Shown piece after piece: positions 24,144-36,075 of a stretch of 64,000 nucleotides of DNA. The DNA lies in the NCBI GenBank assembly GCA_028455995.1, contig JABELC010000003.1:1-64000 (forward strand), written 5' to 3'. The position numbers and the translations under genes are program-made. Origin of the DNA: Scleromitrula shiraiana (Eukaryota > Ascomycota > Leotiomycetes > Helotiales > Sclerotiniaceae). The notes under the pieces were generated by a model. That model did no database searches. It saw only the letters and a list, made by a program, of their open reading frames with translations, and was not told the DNA's origin. Each line of letters starts with the position of its first letter. Positions within the stretch are counted from its first letter, which is position 1.

Positions 24144-26237
24144 ATGGTTTACTTTCGTGGAAGCACCGTAATCTCGGTCCTTTCCGCTGCTACTGCATTT
24201 TTCTCTCATGCAGCTCATGCTCTTCCAAGATCTCAAGAACGGCCAAGAGGATATGATTTCGGGGTAGAGGTTACAGATATATTCAAGCGGGACACATCAC
24301 ACTTTCCTACAACAGGGGTTCCATATAGTGGCTCAAATGCATCAATCCCTGTACGACAGGAAATTCGGGACCTGGAAAAAGACGCGACGTTATGGGAATT
24401 ATATATCCTTGGGTTATCTATGATGCAGACTATCAATCAGTCGGATGTTCGCTCATGGTATCAAATTTCTGGTAAGATATTGTCCAAGTGGACTTGATGG
24501 AATGGGTTACTAACATCACAGGTATTCATGGGAGACCGTATTTACCATACGATAACGTTCCAGCCACTCCAGGAGATGAGAATAATGGATATTGTACACA
24601 TGTCTCAATTCTGTTTCCTACCTGGCACAGACCATACCTAGCTCTCTACGAGGTAAGGTACCCGTTGCATATTTCGATGAAGACGTAGTCCATTAACATT
24701 TGTCTATAGCAAGTCTTGCATAGTATCATTTCATTCATCGCATTGCAATATCCAGCTGGAGCCGAACAAGAAAAGTATGTTGCGGCAGCCGCTAACTTCC
24801 GCATCCCATACTGGGATTGGGCTGCTGTTCCAGCTGCTGGTTTAAGTGTACTACCTGCAAGTGTTCAATCACAAACTATTGCCACAAATGGTCCTGCCGG
24901 TGTCCAAACAATCTCGAATCCACTATTCAGTTTCTACTTCAATCCATTGGAACCTTCGGAATTGCCTGATGCACCTGTAAGTTTATTCTTTATTAATATG
25001 AATTTTGTTAACTAATCTTTCGCAGTTCAATGGGTTCGCTCAAACATTGAGATATCCTACAACCCAAAATCCGTCTGCCGTATCACAAAACAAACTTGTG
25101 GCCCAACAACTTGACAGCAGCGCATCTTCCTTCAGAGATCGGTTGTACAATCTTTTCACAAATTATCATGATTATGGCACTTTCAGCAATGAAGCTTGGA
25201 TTACAAGTGACATTCCCGGTGACTATGATTCCATCGAGTCTCTGCATGATCAGATCCACGGATTGACTGGAAGTGGTGGCCACATGAGTTACGTAGATTA
25301 CTCTGCCTTCGATCCCATATTCTTTCTCCATCACGCCATGGTCGATCGATGCTTTGCGATCTGGCAAACTTTGAATCCCGGAAGTTACGTCACACCAAAA
25401 GCAGCCACATACAGCACCTTCACAATAACCGCTGGTTCAATCCAAGATGTCTCTACACCTCTCGAGCCATTTTACGATCCAAGTTCTGGAACCTTCTGGA
25501 CTTCTGAGGGAGTTGTATCCACCGAGAGGTTTGGATACGCGTATCCCGAGACTTTGGCGGGAGCAGGGGTAAACACTACTACACAAGCAATTAAAGCCAT
25601 TAATTCATTGTATGGCAAGACAGCTCCCGCCAAAACCGTTACAAAAGGTTCAATCTCCGTGCCTCAATCACACGTCAAGTCTCGTTCGCGTCGTGAATTA
25701 CAAGCCAATTCCTCCGCTGGTCTCCCTCCTCTTACTATTGACGGATTATACACAGAATGGATTGCCAATATCCAAGTAAAGAAATACGCACTCAACAAAC
25801 CATTCTTCATCCATGTATTCCTCGGTCCTTTCAAAGATGATCCCTCATCTTGGTCTTTCGAACCCAACCTTGTGGGTACTCACTGTGTATTCGTTAAGAC
25901 CATGTCATCGGGTACAGCATGCTCATCGTGCGATCCTAACCAACTTGTTACCGGAACAATCCCACTCACTAGTGCTTTGCTTGATAATATATCTAAGGGA
26001 TTGTTAAAGTCGTTGCAAGATGCTGATGTGAAACCATATTTGAAGGATAACTTGAAATATCGACTCACGTTGTTAGATGATTCGGAGGTGGACAATGAGG
26101 ATGTGGAGAGTTTGGTTATCAAGGTTGTCAGTGCCAGTGTGCAACAGGTGACGGAGGATCATGAACTGCCTAAATGGGGTCCGATGGTTGAGCATATGGA
26201 GTTGACTGCTGGAGTGGCGAATTCAACAAAAATATGA
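24144..26237 (+). CDS. Secreted tyrosinase (type-3 copper enzyme)
   Basis: It oxidises phenols and diphenols to quinones, relevant to melanin formation or detoxification of plant phenolics. Four exons (24144-24471, 24522-24652, 24710-24976, 25026-26237) give 645 residues. A signal peptide is clear (hydrophobic core to about residue 26, ending AHA). The CuA site uses HG at 112-113, CTH at 134-136 (the Cys-His pair that forms the thioether in relatives) and WHRPYL with His145. The CuB site uses HDQIH (His316, His320) and DPIFFLHHAMVDR (His344/345). The C-terminal third contains a tyrosinase C-terminal domain beginning near GLYTEWIANIQVKKYALNK and a CSSC motif. It is intact. Whether this long form needs proteolytic activation, as in other fungal tyrosinases, is inference. 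Confidence 0.93.
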
Positions 26238-26917
26238 GGATGATGCCTCCGATGTAACGAAAAGGGTAGATGTTTATCTTTCATGTTCTGTGAAGGTATA
26301 ATCTGTTTGCATGGGGTAGGAGTTTGAGTTGTAGCTGGCTACTTTTTAATTCTTTGGGGGTGAATGGGGGTTTGGATTATGATATCAATGTATGAGGACA
26401 TCAATTCAACGGTTCTATAGATTGAAGTAGTGTGTGTTGATAATTTGAAAATATAAAAGGTCTATTGGTTGATTCTAACTGATAGTTAAAAAACATTTGC
26501 TGTGAGAAAGGTACGTTTTAACTTTTAATCCCAAAACATAAATGGATGAAATCGATACCAATCTTTGATATACCTCTTCTTCATTCTATAAATTACTATC
26601 AAGCTTATGTTTAAGTACAACAATATACAATTAGTATCAGCGATCAGAAAACTTCTTGTCATTCATAATCCCTCTTGTACAGCGTTACCTATAGCCTGAT
26701 TTACATGAAATGTTCTTACAGCGCCATTTATCAACATGTGAGAGCTAATTACCCCTGAAATATCGATGAGGCTCGGCCTTGAACCATGTAGTGTCGCTAC
26801 AAAATGTCATTCAAAAAGCGCAGCCCCACAAAAACCTCTCAATTCCTATATATACAACAAGAATGCAATCTGGAAACATACAAACTCTCTGTGTAAATTT
26901 TGATCCAGTATCGCAAA
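26238..26917. other. Intergenic; relic promoter of MetAP2
   Basis: No gene seen. A TATATATA-like box at about 26848-26855 lies roughly 65-70 bases before the ATG of the MetAP2 pseudogene and may be its former TATA element. Confidence 0.45.
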
Positions 26918-28642
26918 ATGGGATCTAAGATTCCGGAAGACTATCAACAAACACCTAATGCTAAGGTCTTATCTATCTCGCAAAGAAAAAATATGACTGA
27001 TCAGCTGACTTGCTAATATAGCTTCCAACTCCACCGAATTCAAGCCAGCAGATGCCAACCCAAAAATTGCTCGGAATGGGTCAAGCATGGCTGATTTGGA
27101 TCGTAGAATTGTTTCCGATGATGATGATGATGATGATGACGGCAAAACTGAAGCCCAGATGAAAGCTTTTGTGTCTGCCGGTACGTAGCCAGAATCCATC
27201 CAAATAGTCCCTTGCTGACAATCTATCCACAAAAAGAAAAGAAAAAGAAACGAAACAAGTCGAAGAAAAAGAAGACTAAATTTTCAGCCACGAAACTTGA
27301 GCAAACCATCCCACCAAGTGTTCTGATTCCCGATCTATTCCCAGTCGAATATTCCAAAGGCGAACTGGTTCTGTACGAAAATACATCTCGCACTACTGAC
27401 GAAGACTTGCGTTATAATTCGCGTTTCTGGGATGATGATTTTCTCACAGATTATCGTCAGGCCGCCGAAATCCATCGGGAAGTTCGTCAATACGCACGAA
27501 AATAACTTATCAAGCCAGGAGCGAGTCTTCTGTCAATCGCGGAAGGAATTGAAGACGGAATCCGAGATTTATCTGGCCACCAAGGGCTTGAACCTGGAGA
27601 TGGTCTGAAAGCTAGTATCAGTTTCCCTACCGGGTTAAGCTTGAATAATATTGCAGCTCATTGGACGCCCAATCCTGGCGAGAGTGAAGTTATTCTCAAA
27701 GAGAGCGATGTATTGAAGGTAGATTTTGGGTGCATATAAATTGTCGCATTGTAGATTCGGCATTTACAATTGCGTTTGATCATACGTATGACAACCTCTT
27801 TGCTGCTGTGAAAGCAACCACGAATACTGGAATTGCGGTGGGTTTCTTCTTTTCTGATTGGAGGCGTAATTCTATACCGATACCCATGAGCTAATTCTCA
27901 AACAGATGGCTGGAGTTGTTGCAAGAATTAGTGGAATAGGTACCGGGATTCAAGAAGTGATGGAAAGTTTCGAGGTTGAGATTGCTCGAAAGATTCTCCC
28001 TGTCCAGACAATTCGAGGACTAATAAGACATGATATCCTTCGATATCACATCCATGGCAATAAGCAAGTTCTATTCGTCAAAAACAAAAGCCGGGATAAA
28101 ATAGGAAGGAGAAGTATTTGCAATTGAGACCTTCGGCAATACTGGCAGAGATATTGTACATGATGATGTTCGTTCCATTCTTCTCCAATTTTCGATGCAA
28201 TTACTTATGCTTACACAATTGCAGGTGGGAGTCTACGGTTATGAACGTTGTGACGATGTATCAGGGATTAATCTTCAACTTTCCTCCGCAAAATCTCTGC
28301 TCAAAACCATTGATGCGAATTTCAGAACGTTGGTAATCTGCCGTCGATATCTTGAGCGATTCGGAGTTAAGAGCTATCATCTAGGCGTAAGTAACTGAAC
28401 TCTACTTTTTCGAATTGTGCAATCGCTGTACTAATTCAAACCAAATATATGAGAAAGCTGATTGATCATGGAATCGTCGAATCTTATGCCCCGCTAGTTG
28501 ATGTGAAAGGTTCCTACACGGCACAATTTGAACATGTTAGTTTCCTTCCCATCAAGTTTCTTTTGGATACTAATTATCTACACAGGCAATTTTGCTTCAC
28601 GGTTCTGGAAAGGAAGTCATCAGCAGGGGTGTCGATTACTAG
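26918..28642 (+). pseudogene. Methionine aminopeptidase 2 (MetAP2) pseudogene, nearly full length
   Basis: MetAP2 removes initiator Met from nascent proteins. The layout is complete: ATG at 26918 (MGSKIPEDYQQ), an Asp run, a Lys-rich polybasic block, EVRQYARK, EGIEDGIRDLSGHQGLEPGD, FPTGLSLNNIAAHWTPN, VDFG, then VHINCRIVDSAFTIAFDHTY. QEVMESFEVE, HDILRYHIHG, VFAIETFG, LSSAKSLLKTIDANF and GSYTAQFEH follow, ending KEVISRGVDY with TAG at 28640-28642. The breaks are a TAA at 27503-27505 directly after ARK, a frame change near 27727-27731 inside VDFG/VHIN, and another near 28100 between KSRDKI and EGEVFAIE. Residues matching the human metal ligands His231, Asp251, Asp262, His331, Glu364 and Glu459 all remain. 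This suggests recent decay. Another intact copy is expected elsewhere in the genome. Confidence 0.88.
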
Positions 28643-29208
28643 AAATGAACACTTTCAACTGAAACTGTTCTTGGCATTCCTTTAATCTTTCCCTTTTTGT
28701 CCAACCAAAGGAGTTCATTTAGAAGTTTTTAACTTTTTAGTATTTTATCATTACAGAATACAATCATTATACAACTCAATTTCAACATATATGTGCAAGC
28801 TCAGATAAAGCTGTTTATTATTTGATTAGAGATTTTTCGAGTCTGGCAAGATTGCAATTGGGAAGTTCGGTTTCATCAAGCCATAATCAAGCAAGACATA
28901 AATGAGTGATGAGCTTTTATTCACATGGTAGCATGGTTTTCTTGGTTATAAACCGACAGTGTTCAGGGGTCAAGTATAAAGGCGGATGAAAATGAATTTA
29001 TAGACAAGATTGCCTTTTAGTGACGATCTGATGCAAGAACTAAAACATATACAAAAATGAAGGTAAAACTAAAACATATACAAAAATGAAGCAACATAGG
29101 AAATGCCTGAAAAGGTGTGATGGGACGGCGTAGCACTAATTTGCCCTCCTCCATTGAGTTGTTTCCACACTCGTAGATCCAAAATCCCGTTATTCCCCCG
29201 TTGGGTCT
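28643..29208. other. Intergenic between convergent genes
   Basis: It is AT-rich with no gene seen. A direct duplication of about 21 bases (AACTAAAACATATACAAAAATG type) occurs at 29038-29059 and 29066-29088, probably in the 3' untranslated region of the polygalacturonase gene. Confidence 0.5.
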
Positions 29209-30580
29209 CTAAGAGCAGGATCCAACAACGCTTGGTACGTTCTTGCAAGAAGCGTATTTCTGACCACCAGTGATGGTGACGCCGGACCAGGTCCAGCCGG
29301 AGCAAGAAGCAGAGCTACCGCAGACGATGACAACGTCGTGACCGGAGGAAGCGACAGCACCGCGACCGGAAATGTTATTCATGACGACGCCAGTGATTGG
29401 GACACCAGTGGTTGGGTTACCCTTGAGATCTCCTCCATTGTAGTTTTGCTCGATGAGGACACCGTACCTGTGGTAAAGATGTTAGTATGAAATAATGAAC
29501 AGCTTGCAATTTGTGGAAGAGCACTTACTTGGTAATGCCGCTCAAGGTAATGCCGTCGTAAGTAACCTTCTTGACGGCTCCAGTGGTGCCAATAGTAGTC
29601 TTGATTCTCATACCGTTATCAGATTTAGTGACGGTGGAGCTGGTGAAAGAAACAGTGTCAACAGTGTTGTCGGAACGGCCACCAATGGATCCAATGGAGA
29701 GACCGTGACCACCAGAGCAGTATCCGTTTTTGAAGATGATGTTCTGTAGATAGAATGTTAGTAGAAGATAATAGGAGCCGGTTTAAACTTGAACTTACGG
29801 TACCGGAGTTAATAGCAACACAATCATCTTGGTTATAGACAGTAGCATGATCTATCTATTGTTAGTACAAATTCTTCCAAGGAAAGATGTAATTAGCCTA
29901 CCTATGGTAACCCTGTCAGATGAACTGATATCGAAACCGTCAGTGTTGGCACCGAGATTACCAACGTCTCCAGCCTTTCCGTTGATGGTAATGTAAGACA
30001 ATTGCAAGTTAGAAGCACCGTTGATGCTGAAGACTTGAGCGGGTGGGTTCAAGATGGTAAGGGTCTCAATAGTAGAATCGGTGAGAGCGTGAGCCGAGAA
30101 GAACTTAGGCTTCTTAACCCCAGAATTGCTCCCGAAACCGTCCCAATATCGGGCACCTTGACCATCAAGAATAGCAGTATCTTGAGCGGCTCCGACAACC
30201 TTGACGTTTTTACCAGAAACAGCAAAAAGTGGTCCGGCCCATTGTTCGTAACCGAAGGTTGTTTTACCCTTGAGGATGACAGTAGTATCATCGTTAAGAT
30301 TGGTCATATCGAGAGTAACACCTCCTGGAACAGTGAGGGTGTCAAGGATGATGGTTGAGCATGATGTCTTAGACTTGCTGGCAGAGGAGTAACCCCCGGC
30401 GCCAGAGAAACTACAGGTTGCGATACGCTTCTCGACATTGCGCTCCTCAATGGCGGCGGAAATATCTCTTGGGCTTGGAGCGGCGGTTGGTGCTGGCATA
30501 GCAACAGGAGATGCGATGACGGGGGTTACTACCATTAAGGCAGAAATCAGCATAGCTGCCATAGACTTTTGGGAAGGCAT
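29209..30580 (-). CDS. Secreted endopolygalacturonase (GH28)
   Basis: It hydrolyses alpha-1,4 bonds of homogalacturonan in plant cell walls. Four exons on minus (30580-29902, 29851-29799, 29743-29529, 29467-29209) give 401 residues. A signal peptide is clear (residues 1 to about 23, MLISALMVVTPVIAS core). It is followed by a propeptide-like segment ending EERNVEKR (about 45-52), a KEX2-type dibasic site, so the mature enzyme probably starts at IATCSFSGAGGY. The catalytic set is complete: NTD (212-214), QDDC with Asp235/Asp236, GHG (256-258) and RIK (290-292). Cys pairs near the C-terminus (VCGSGSC, YASCKNVPSVVGSC) match fungal endo-PGs. The gene ends with TAG at 29209-29211. It resembles the endo-PG family of Botrytis, but I do not assign a member number. 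Confidence 0.94.
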
Positions 30581-30676
30581 ATTGTAAATGAGTGGCTATG
30601 AATTTAAATGTAAGAAAAGAGTGTGAGTGATGATTGGAATGAAGAAACAAGACCAAGAGGGACCATTACGGGAGCT

Positions 30677-30685
30677 TATATATAA
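30677..30685 (-). promoter_or_regulatory. TATA box of the endopolygalacturonase gene
   Basis: The minus strand reads TTATATATAAGC about 97-105 bases upstream of the ATG at 30580, a usual position for a regulated secreted-enzyme gene. A poly-C/poly-G stretch lies just upstream (about 30708-30716). Confidence 0.55.
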
Positions 30686-31398
30686 AATCTCTTAGGATAC
30701 TCCCCTCCCCCCCCCTGGTATATTATTTAGATTCGGTTATCAAAACCAAATCTAAATAGTGGATATCACCACTGGGTAATTGAAAGGAGGTTTAAGATTG
30801 CATGGCCCACAAGCATAGAATTTTTGGCGTCATCAACCTTATGAATCGAAATTCATGGATACCCTATCTTTTCACCTAAGACAAGAGACATCTTCCATGA
30901 ACGTTACTAATTCACCTTCTAGACAAAGCAATCCCTCTACATAACCATAAGACTTCCGCTTTTTTTTTCAAGTTCATCCCATCCATGTACAGCGCTTAGA
31001 CCTTTACAGGATATCCTAGCTAGCACATCACAGTGGGAGTTTCCCTTTCTGGTAGAGGGCACACTGTAAGTCGTAAAACATGGCGCGGAATAGATCTGTG
31101 AAATGAGAGTTCTTGACGTCGTTGGTTTGTATGTTTCAGGTTATACGCTTTCTTCCTGTTATGTTGATATACTATCTCCTAATCATATCGCATCGAATCT
31201 GGGGGACGCTTGGCGCGGAAAGTCGGGATATTTTTCGCACCATTTTGGCAACGATAACAGATTCTCCACCAAGTAGTCGGCGGACTTGGCTTGTTCTCCG
31301 TGAAAAGACTTCGCTTTTCCGTCGGTGTTAGCAAGATAATTAGAAACTTGAACTTGATTAAATTAAATCCAACTTTAATAAATTTAATTTTTTAAATA
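30686..31398. other. Upstream region of the polygalacturonase gene, no gene seen
   Basis: No coding signal. A short hairpin with GAAAAG/CTTTTC arms lies at about 31302-31319. Imperfect copies of the word CGGACTTCGCTT occur near 31280 and 31310, related to the arms of the inverted-repeat element that follows. Confidence 0.45.
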
Positions 31399-31834
31399 TA
31401 ATCGTGAGTCGGACTTCGCTTAACCGCCATAAAAACTTGGAGACTCGGACTTCACTCAGGATTTTTTATCGATGTAAACAAGATATAGTGGTAATTCATA
31501 GATAGTACTAAGTTTCTATATAAATTTATATCATATAAATATATTTTAATGATTATATAATATGACAACTTTCAAGTTTTTTTTTAAAAAAAAAATGATT
31601 AAAAATAAAATAAAAAATAAAAAATAAAAAAATAAAAAAGTCATCATGATAGTACTAGTACTAGTAATTAATAACTTAAAACTTGAAACTATCATATATT
31701 TCTTTTTAAGTTATCATCTTTTTAAATATTTTAAAAATAAATTAAGTTATTTATCATAAACATCTTCAAGTTGCTTAGTACGTTGACAAAAGAGCGAAAT
31801 CCTTTTATGGAAGTTAAGCGAAGTCCGACGATTA
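31399..31834. mobile_element. MITE-like inverted-repeat element
   Basis: The left arm (31399-31435, TAATCGTGAGTCGGACTTCG onward) and the right arm (31801-31834) are inverted copies. The complement of the right arm reads TAATCGTCGGACTTCGCTTA and continues with CATAAAAG-type sequence, differing mainly by a 3-base gap. About 365 AT-rich bases lie between, with no coding capacity. A second, inner inverted pair lies at 31560-31580 and 31673-31695 (ATATGACAACTTTCAAGTTT versus a complement reading ATATGATAGTTTCAAGTTTT). No transposase is visible. TA dinucleotides at both ends could be a target duplication, but this is weak. Confidence 0.55.
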
Positions 31835-34015
31835 ATGCAGACCGCTGTCATCTATCAGCAAGAGGTGGCTTGGCAAGTTGAATGGATGTCGGCCGGTAGA
31901 TTCTAGGAAGCAATGTGTGACCCATCAATGTATCCTCGACGGTTGTTGCGGAGATTAGTCCGCTGTGAATTACTGGCATAAATTTCCAAGATTGGTAAGT
32001 CCCGCTCAGAATAAGCTTGTGGGGTCCATCTTCTGATTAAAGGAACCATCAGCGGGGGGGGGCTTCCTGATTTGGGCTCCCTGTATCTCCATAGAATGTT
32101 TCAAGTCTCGACCGACAATATTCCGCCCGTTGTCAAATTCCAACACCATTTTAATAATTTAGGATACCTAATTTAGTGATCATTCTTCAATATTGCGTAA
32201 GAATTGATCCCGACTCTATACTTCAACCACCAAAAATAGATAACAGAGCATGGGATTCATCGTACTATGTTGACCTGATTTTTATGTTTATACTCGATGG
32301 GGAATCTTCCAATCTTCAGTAGTAAGTTTCAATGCATAAAACGTACGAGTAATATAACCCTGAATCGATTATAAATATTCAAAGATTCTCTATACCAAAT
32401 ATTCATGTACGTACAATCAATATCATGAAATTATTAGGTAATATGCACTTTTTGTCTTCCTATACATACATACCTAGGGGATTTGCGATAGGGATATCGA
32501 TCCAGCTAGAAATCTATAAATCGATCTAAGTCATACGAACGCATAGTTCTGGAATGTTGTTAATTTAAAGCGGATTCGGATTCATATACGCTAATTATTA
32601 CCCCAAATAGGGGCATATCCGTCCCAATTCGAAATCATGAAACTTCGAAACAGACCTTAAATATGGATCCGGCGATGGATTTCAAGGGGCATTCCAACAA
32701 TTTATTAAGGTTAATTGCTTATTTCTTTTCGAATCAACTCTAATTGAAAGGATATATTCATCTGGACTACTTCGGCCACTATGCCAAGAGGTTGTCAAGT
32801 TACGGTATGAATAGAGAATCCATTCGATATACCTCTGTGTTTTCCAAAGAGCATTTATATTGTAAGTTGGATTTTCAACTTTCCCATCTTTTCGTTGGGA
32901 ACACTATCTCACTCTACAATGCTGCAGAAAATGCTCTATTATTTACATTCGTGAATATCTCTAAAGTCTGAAGACTGGTCAACCTCCCATTTGTTGTATA
33001 GACACTTTCCATGATATCCAGTGAAAAATTCAAGTACATTCTGATGATATGATTCTGGCTGATATTCGCTACGTGGTGCAACATCCTTACCATCCTTGGT
33101 TTGTGGAACTTCTGGAAGCTACACTTCATCAGCCATATTGCTATACAATTCTAGACCCCCATATCATCCCACGGGGCCGGATCTAACAATCTACTCTTCA
33201 GCATGAGACCAATCAAATAGCTATGTAAACTAACACCCCTCAATGGTAGTAAGTCGGGGAAACTCAACCTGTCTTGTTGAACCCATCACTTCAGACAAGC
33301 AACGACCATATTTACAGGTATGATAAAACTTGCCAGTAGTCCATTTCCACAATTGAAAACTTCATCCTTGAACTTGAAGTGTTGTAGAGCATATAGTTTG
33401 CTGGCTAGCTAGAGGGAATCAATGAAAATAGGCTCATTTTCTTGAGAAATCGTAAGTTCTAAATTGTAAACTGCATGATTGATGCAGAATGGAAATTTCG
33501 CCATGATAGGAGGCCGAGCATAACCTCCACTGAAGACGCGTAAGTGAGTTCGTCATCCCCCACCCTTCGTCGGGGACTCGGGAGATCACTGGATAAACAG
33601 GAAGCTGAATAGTAATCATTTGGTTTATACTATATTTGGATAGCATGAGTATTCCAGTCGTTAATTTACTAGTTGTATGTACGGAAATCTGAAGTTGACA
33701 TACCGAAGCCGTCTAATATCTAAAAACATCTACCAAAGCTTTTCCTCTAGCACTTCGTCTCCTCATCCCTTCAACAAACAAAATCTCGATTTACTGACCA
33801 AAGAGCTCCCACAAAGTTCCCCAATTCCTTCACTCTAGACGACAAGAGGCGAGATGCATCTCCATCCAGTGAGAATCCGCACTTCTACAAGAAACCTAAT
33901 GGCTGTAATACAAGTCAACCAACGACATCTCATATTATTAGTAGATGCTGCTCAGGTTTTAGTCGCTGTGTTCCGCAGTCAAAGAAATGTTCCTTCCGAA
34001 TAATAACTTGTTTGT
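31835..34015. other. Gene-poor stretch, nothing supported
   Basis: Both strands carry only short frames with no motifs (for example plus 32744-32971 and minus 32914-33129, 33434-33646). A run of about nine G lies near 32055-32063. The part near 33650-34015 is probably the 3' flank of the DnaJ gene. Confidence 0.5.
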
Positions 34016-35233
34016 TCAAGATCTTTTTGAAGAGAGCGGTGGACCACCACGAATTACAAGTGTACGAAGATCTCCGGTGCTTCTTGAGTGCTGATCTGAG
34101 CCTAGCTGATTCGAATCAGAAGTGGACGGCTGTGTACAAGGGACTTGAATGTTCTCTCTTGGATCTGCAGAAGAAAATGTTGGATTCGAGTCAGAAGATT
34201 CAATGATTGTACATGACGGTCTACTGTGAGCTTCATCGCTTTTTTCTACGAATAAGTCGGAAGTAGTGGATAGGTTGGGGATTGCAGAGACTGCTGTGCG
34301 TGGTGGCGTATGTCGTGTTGCAATACTTCTCGGTCGACTTACGCCATTTCGATTTCTGCTTCTGATGCAAGCCCAACAACTTCCAATCTGCAAACAGAAA
34401 AACAGAAAGACTCTCTTGGTGACCCGAAGTATCTTCTTTCGCACCTTAAAGATGATAAACAAACTAAGTGAAAGTAGTCCCGCAAGAAAGAAGAGGATAT
34501 CGGAGCAGAACAAATCGTTCATTGGTCCCAATGTCCGCAAATTGGTGTTGGACTGGTCGAGTGACCATGGAATCTCCTTTGTATGAATTTGAAGCGTAAA
34601 TTTCTCGCAAATTTTCGGCTCCCAATACCTCCTATCTAATAGTGTTGTTTCCCAGAATGTCAACTCCAAATATTCTGACTTGTTTGGCGAGTCCCCCATT
34701 CTTACTTTATCGGCCCATGACCAGATGTTGTTGCTGACATTGACAGAAAAGATGTTGTCGACAACCATGTGAGCAAGATTGACCCAAGTCGCTGGACAAT
34801 ACTGGGTCATTTTGATATTGTATGGGTTCCAGGCATTCTGCTTCAATGCAATCGGATAATAATCCCAAAACCATGGTTTCCTCTGTTTTCGGTTCCACTT
34901 GCTACGCTCGAAGAACTCATCCATCCGAGCAATGACAAGTTCAATATCAGGATCTACAGGTTGTCTACCTAGGTAGCTCCTTTGCCCATGAGACATATGG
35001 TACTTTGAACGGATAGCAGAATTGAGAAGACTAGTATGTGCTTCCTGTACAAGTCTAGCAGCTCTTGTAAAGTTCTCCTTCTGTGCTGGGTCTCGATTTT
35101 TATCGGGGTGGATATGAATGATCAAGCGTCGGTATGATTCTTGGATTTCTTCGACGGACGCATTAAATCGGACCCCAAGGTTCCAGTGAAGCTCTCCACA
35201 TTTCAATTCTTCCCATGTGGTAGGCATAGTCAT
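34016..35233 (-). CDS. J-domain (DnaJ/Hsp40) protein with a membrane segment
   Basis: It is a single open frame on minus. I start it at the first ATG (35233), giving 405 residues (MTMPTTWEELKCGELHWNLG). A GTG-started extension to 35263 is less likely, though an upstream exon cannot be excluded. The J domain occupies about 12-82, with helix II ESYRRLIIHIHPDKN and the HPD triad at 42-44, so it should be able to stimulate an Hsp70 ATPase. A strongly hydrophobic segment at about 241-263 (DILFFLAGLLSLSLFIIF) is followed by basic residues and a second hydrophobic stretch (about 274-290). The last 110 residues are Ser/Thr/Pro-rich and probably disordered. The middle Trp-rich part (120-215) matches nothing I know. 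The partner Hsp70 and the compartment are unknown; ER or mitochondrial membrane is possible. Confidence 0.8.
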   Translation of the reverse strand: MTMPTTWEELKCGELHWNLGVRFNASVEEIQESYRRLIIHIHPDKNRDPAQKENFTRAARLVQEAHTSLLNSAIRSKYHMSHGQRSYLGRQPVDPDIELVIARMDEFFERSKWNRKQRKPWFWDYYPIALKQNAWNPYNIKMTQYCPATWVNLAHMVVDNIFSVNVSNNIWSWADKVRMGDSPNKSEYLELTFWETTLLDRRYWEPKICEKFTLQIHTKEIPWSLDQSNTNLRTLGPMNDLFCSDILFFLAGLLSLSLFIIFKVRKKILRVTKRVFLFFCLQIGSCWACIRSRNRNGVSRPRSIATRHTPPRTAVSAIPNLSTTSDLFVEKSDEAHSRPSCTIIESSDSNPTFSSADPRENIQVPCTQPSTSDSNQLGSDQHSRSTGDLRTLVIRGGPPLSSKRS

Positions 35234-36075
35234 TAGTTGAGAACAACTTTTTCTAATATCCACGATAAAATCTGGGAGTTAATGTAAAGCGTCAAGTTCA
35301 TTCCACATGATTGTCCTCAACTATACCTTTTAATCGAACGTTAGGTAAAAGAAAACAATGACTAGAAAGGTGCTTCGTGCACCTGCGAAGTTTCCATATG
35401 CTGCTAGGCAACTCTACAACAATATCAAATAAAGCTTCCCAGTCAATAAATAAAGTTTGAGTTCTACGATCCTAGTTAATATTCATTACAAAACCCTTGA
35501 ATTTATCTAATTATATCCCGTAGAATAGAAGCTCAAAACTGTTAGAAAGTTTCGACAAGGAAACATATGGTATAGAATTAAATCCTTTAAGAATGGATGA
35601 TAGTGAATCAGCAGAACATTTATCAACCTCAATTCATCAACCTCAATTCATGAACTATTCTACGATTTAGCAATTGTGACAATATGATATAATGGTTTTG
35701 TGTTAGAAACTTAGATATTCGCAATATAGCGTCTTGAATTTGCATCATGATATGGCCCATAAACCTCAATCATAATGAAACGAGATGATGTTGTATTTAC
35801 ATTCTATAATCACGCATCCACAATTCAAATACAACATTTACAAGGCATAATAGATATTTCTTCTAACTACTTGAAGAACGCAAACAAAATCAGGAAATGT
35901 TCTGATTGAATAACAGGACTCAGCCTAGTGAGCAAAAAAGCCAACTCGAGAGATTTTTCTCATTCTGCCCAACAAACCAACACATCCAGGAATTAGCATG
36001 GCTTATTCGTGAATGGCAAATATAGACCTAATCCAAGATTTAGAAGCACCCCATTCAAAACCCATGCCTATCCCA
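35234..36075. other. Intergenic, no supported gene
   Basis: AT-rich, with short direct repeats (TCAACCTCAATTCATGAAC type near 35623-35655). It is probably the DnaJ promoter and the 3' flank of the 2EXR gene. Confidence 0.5.
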
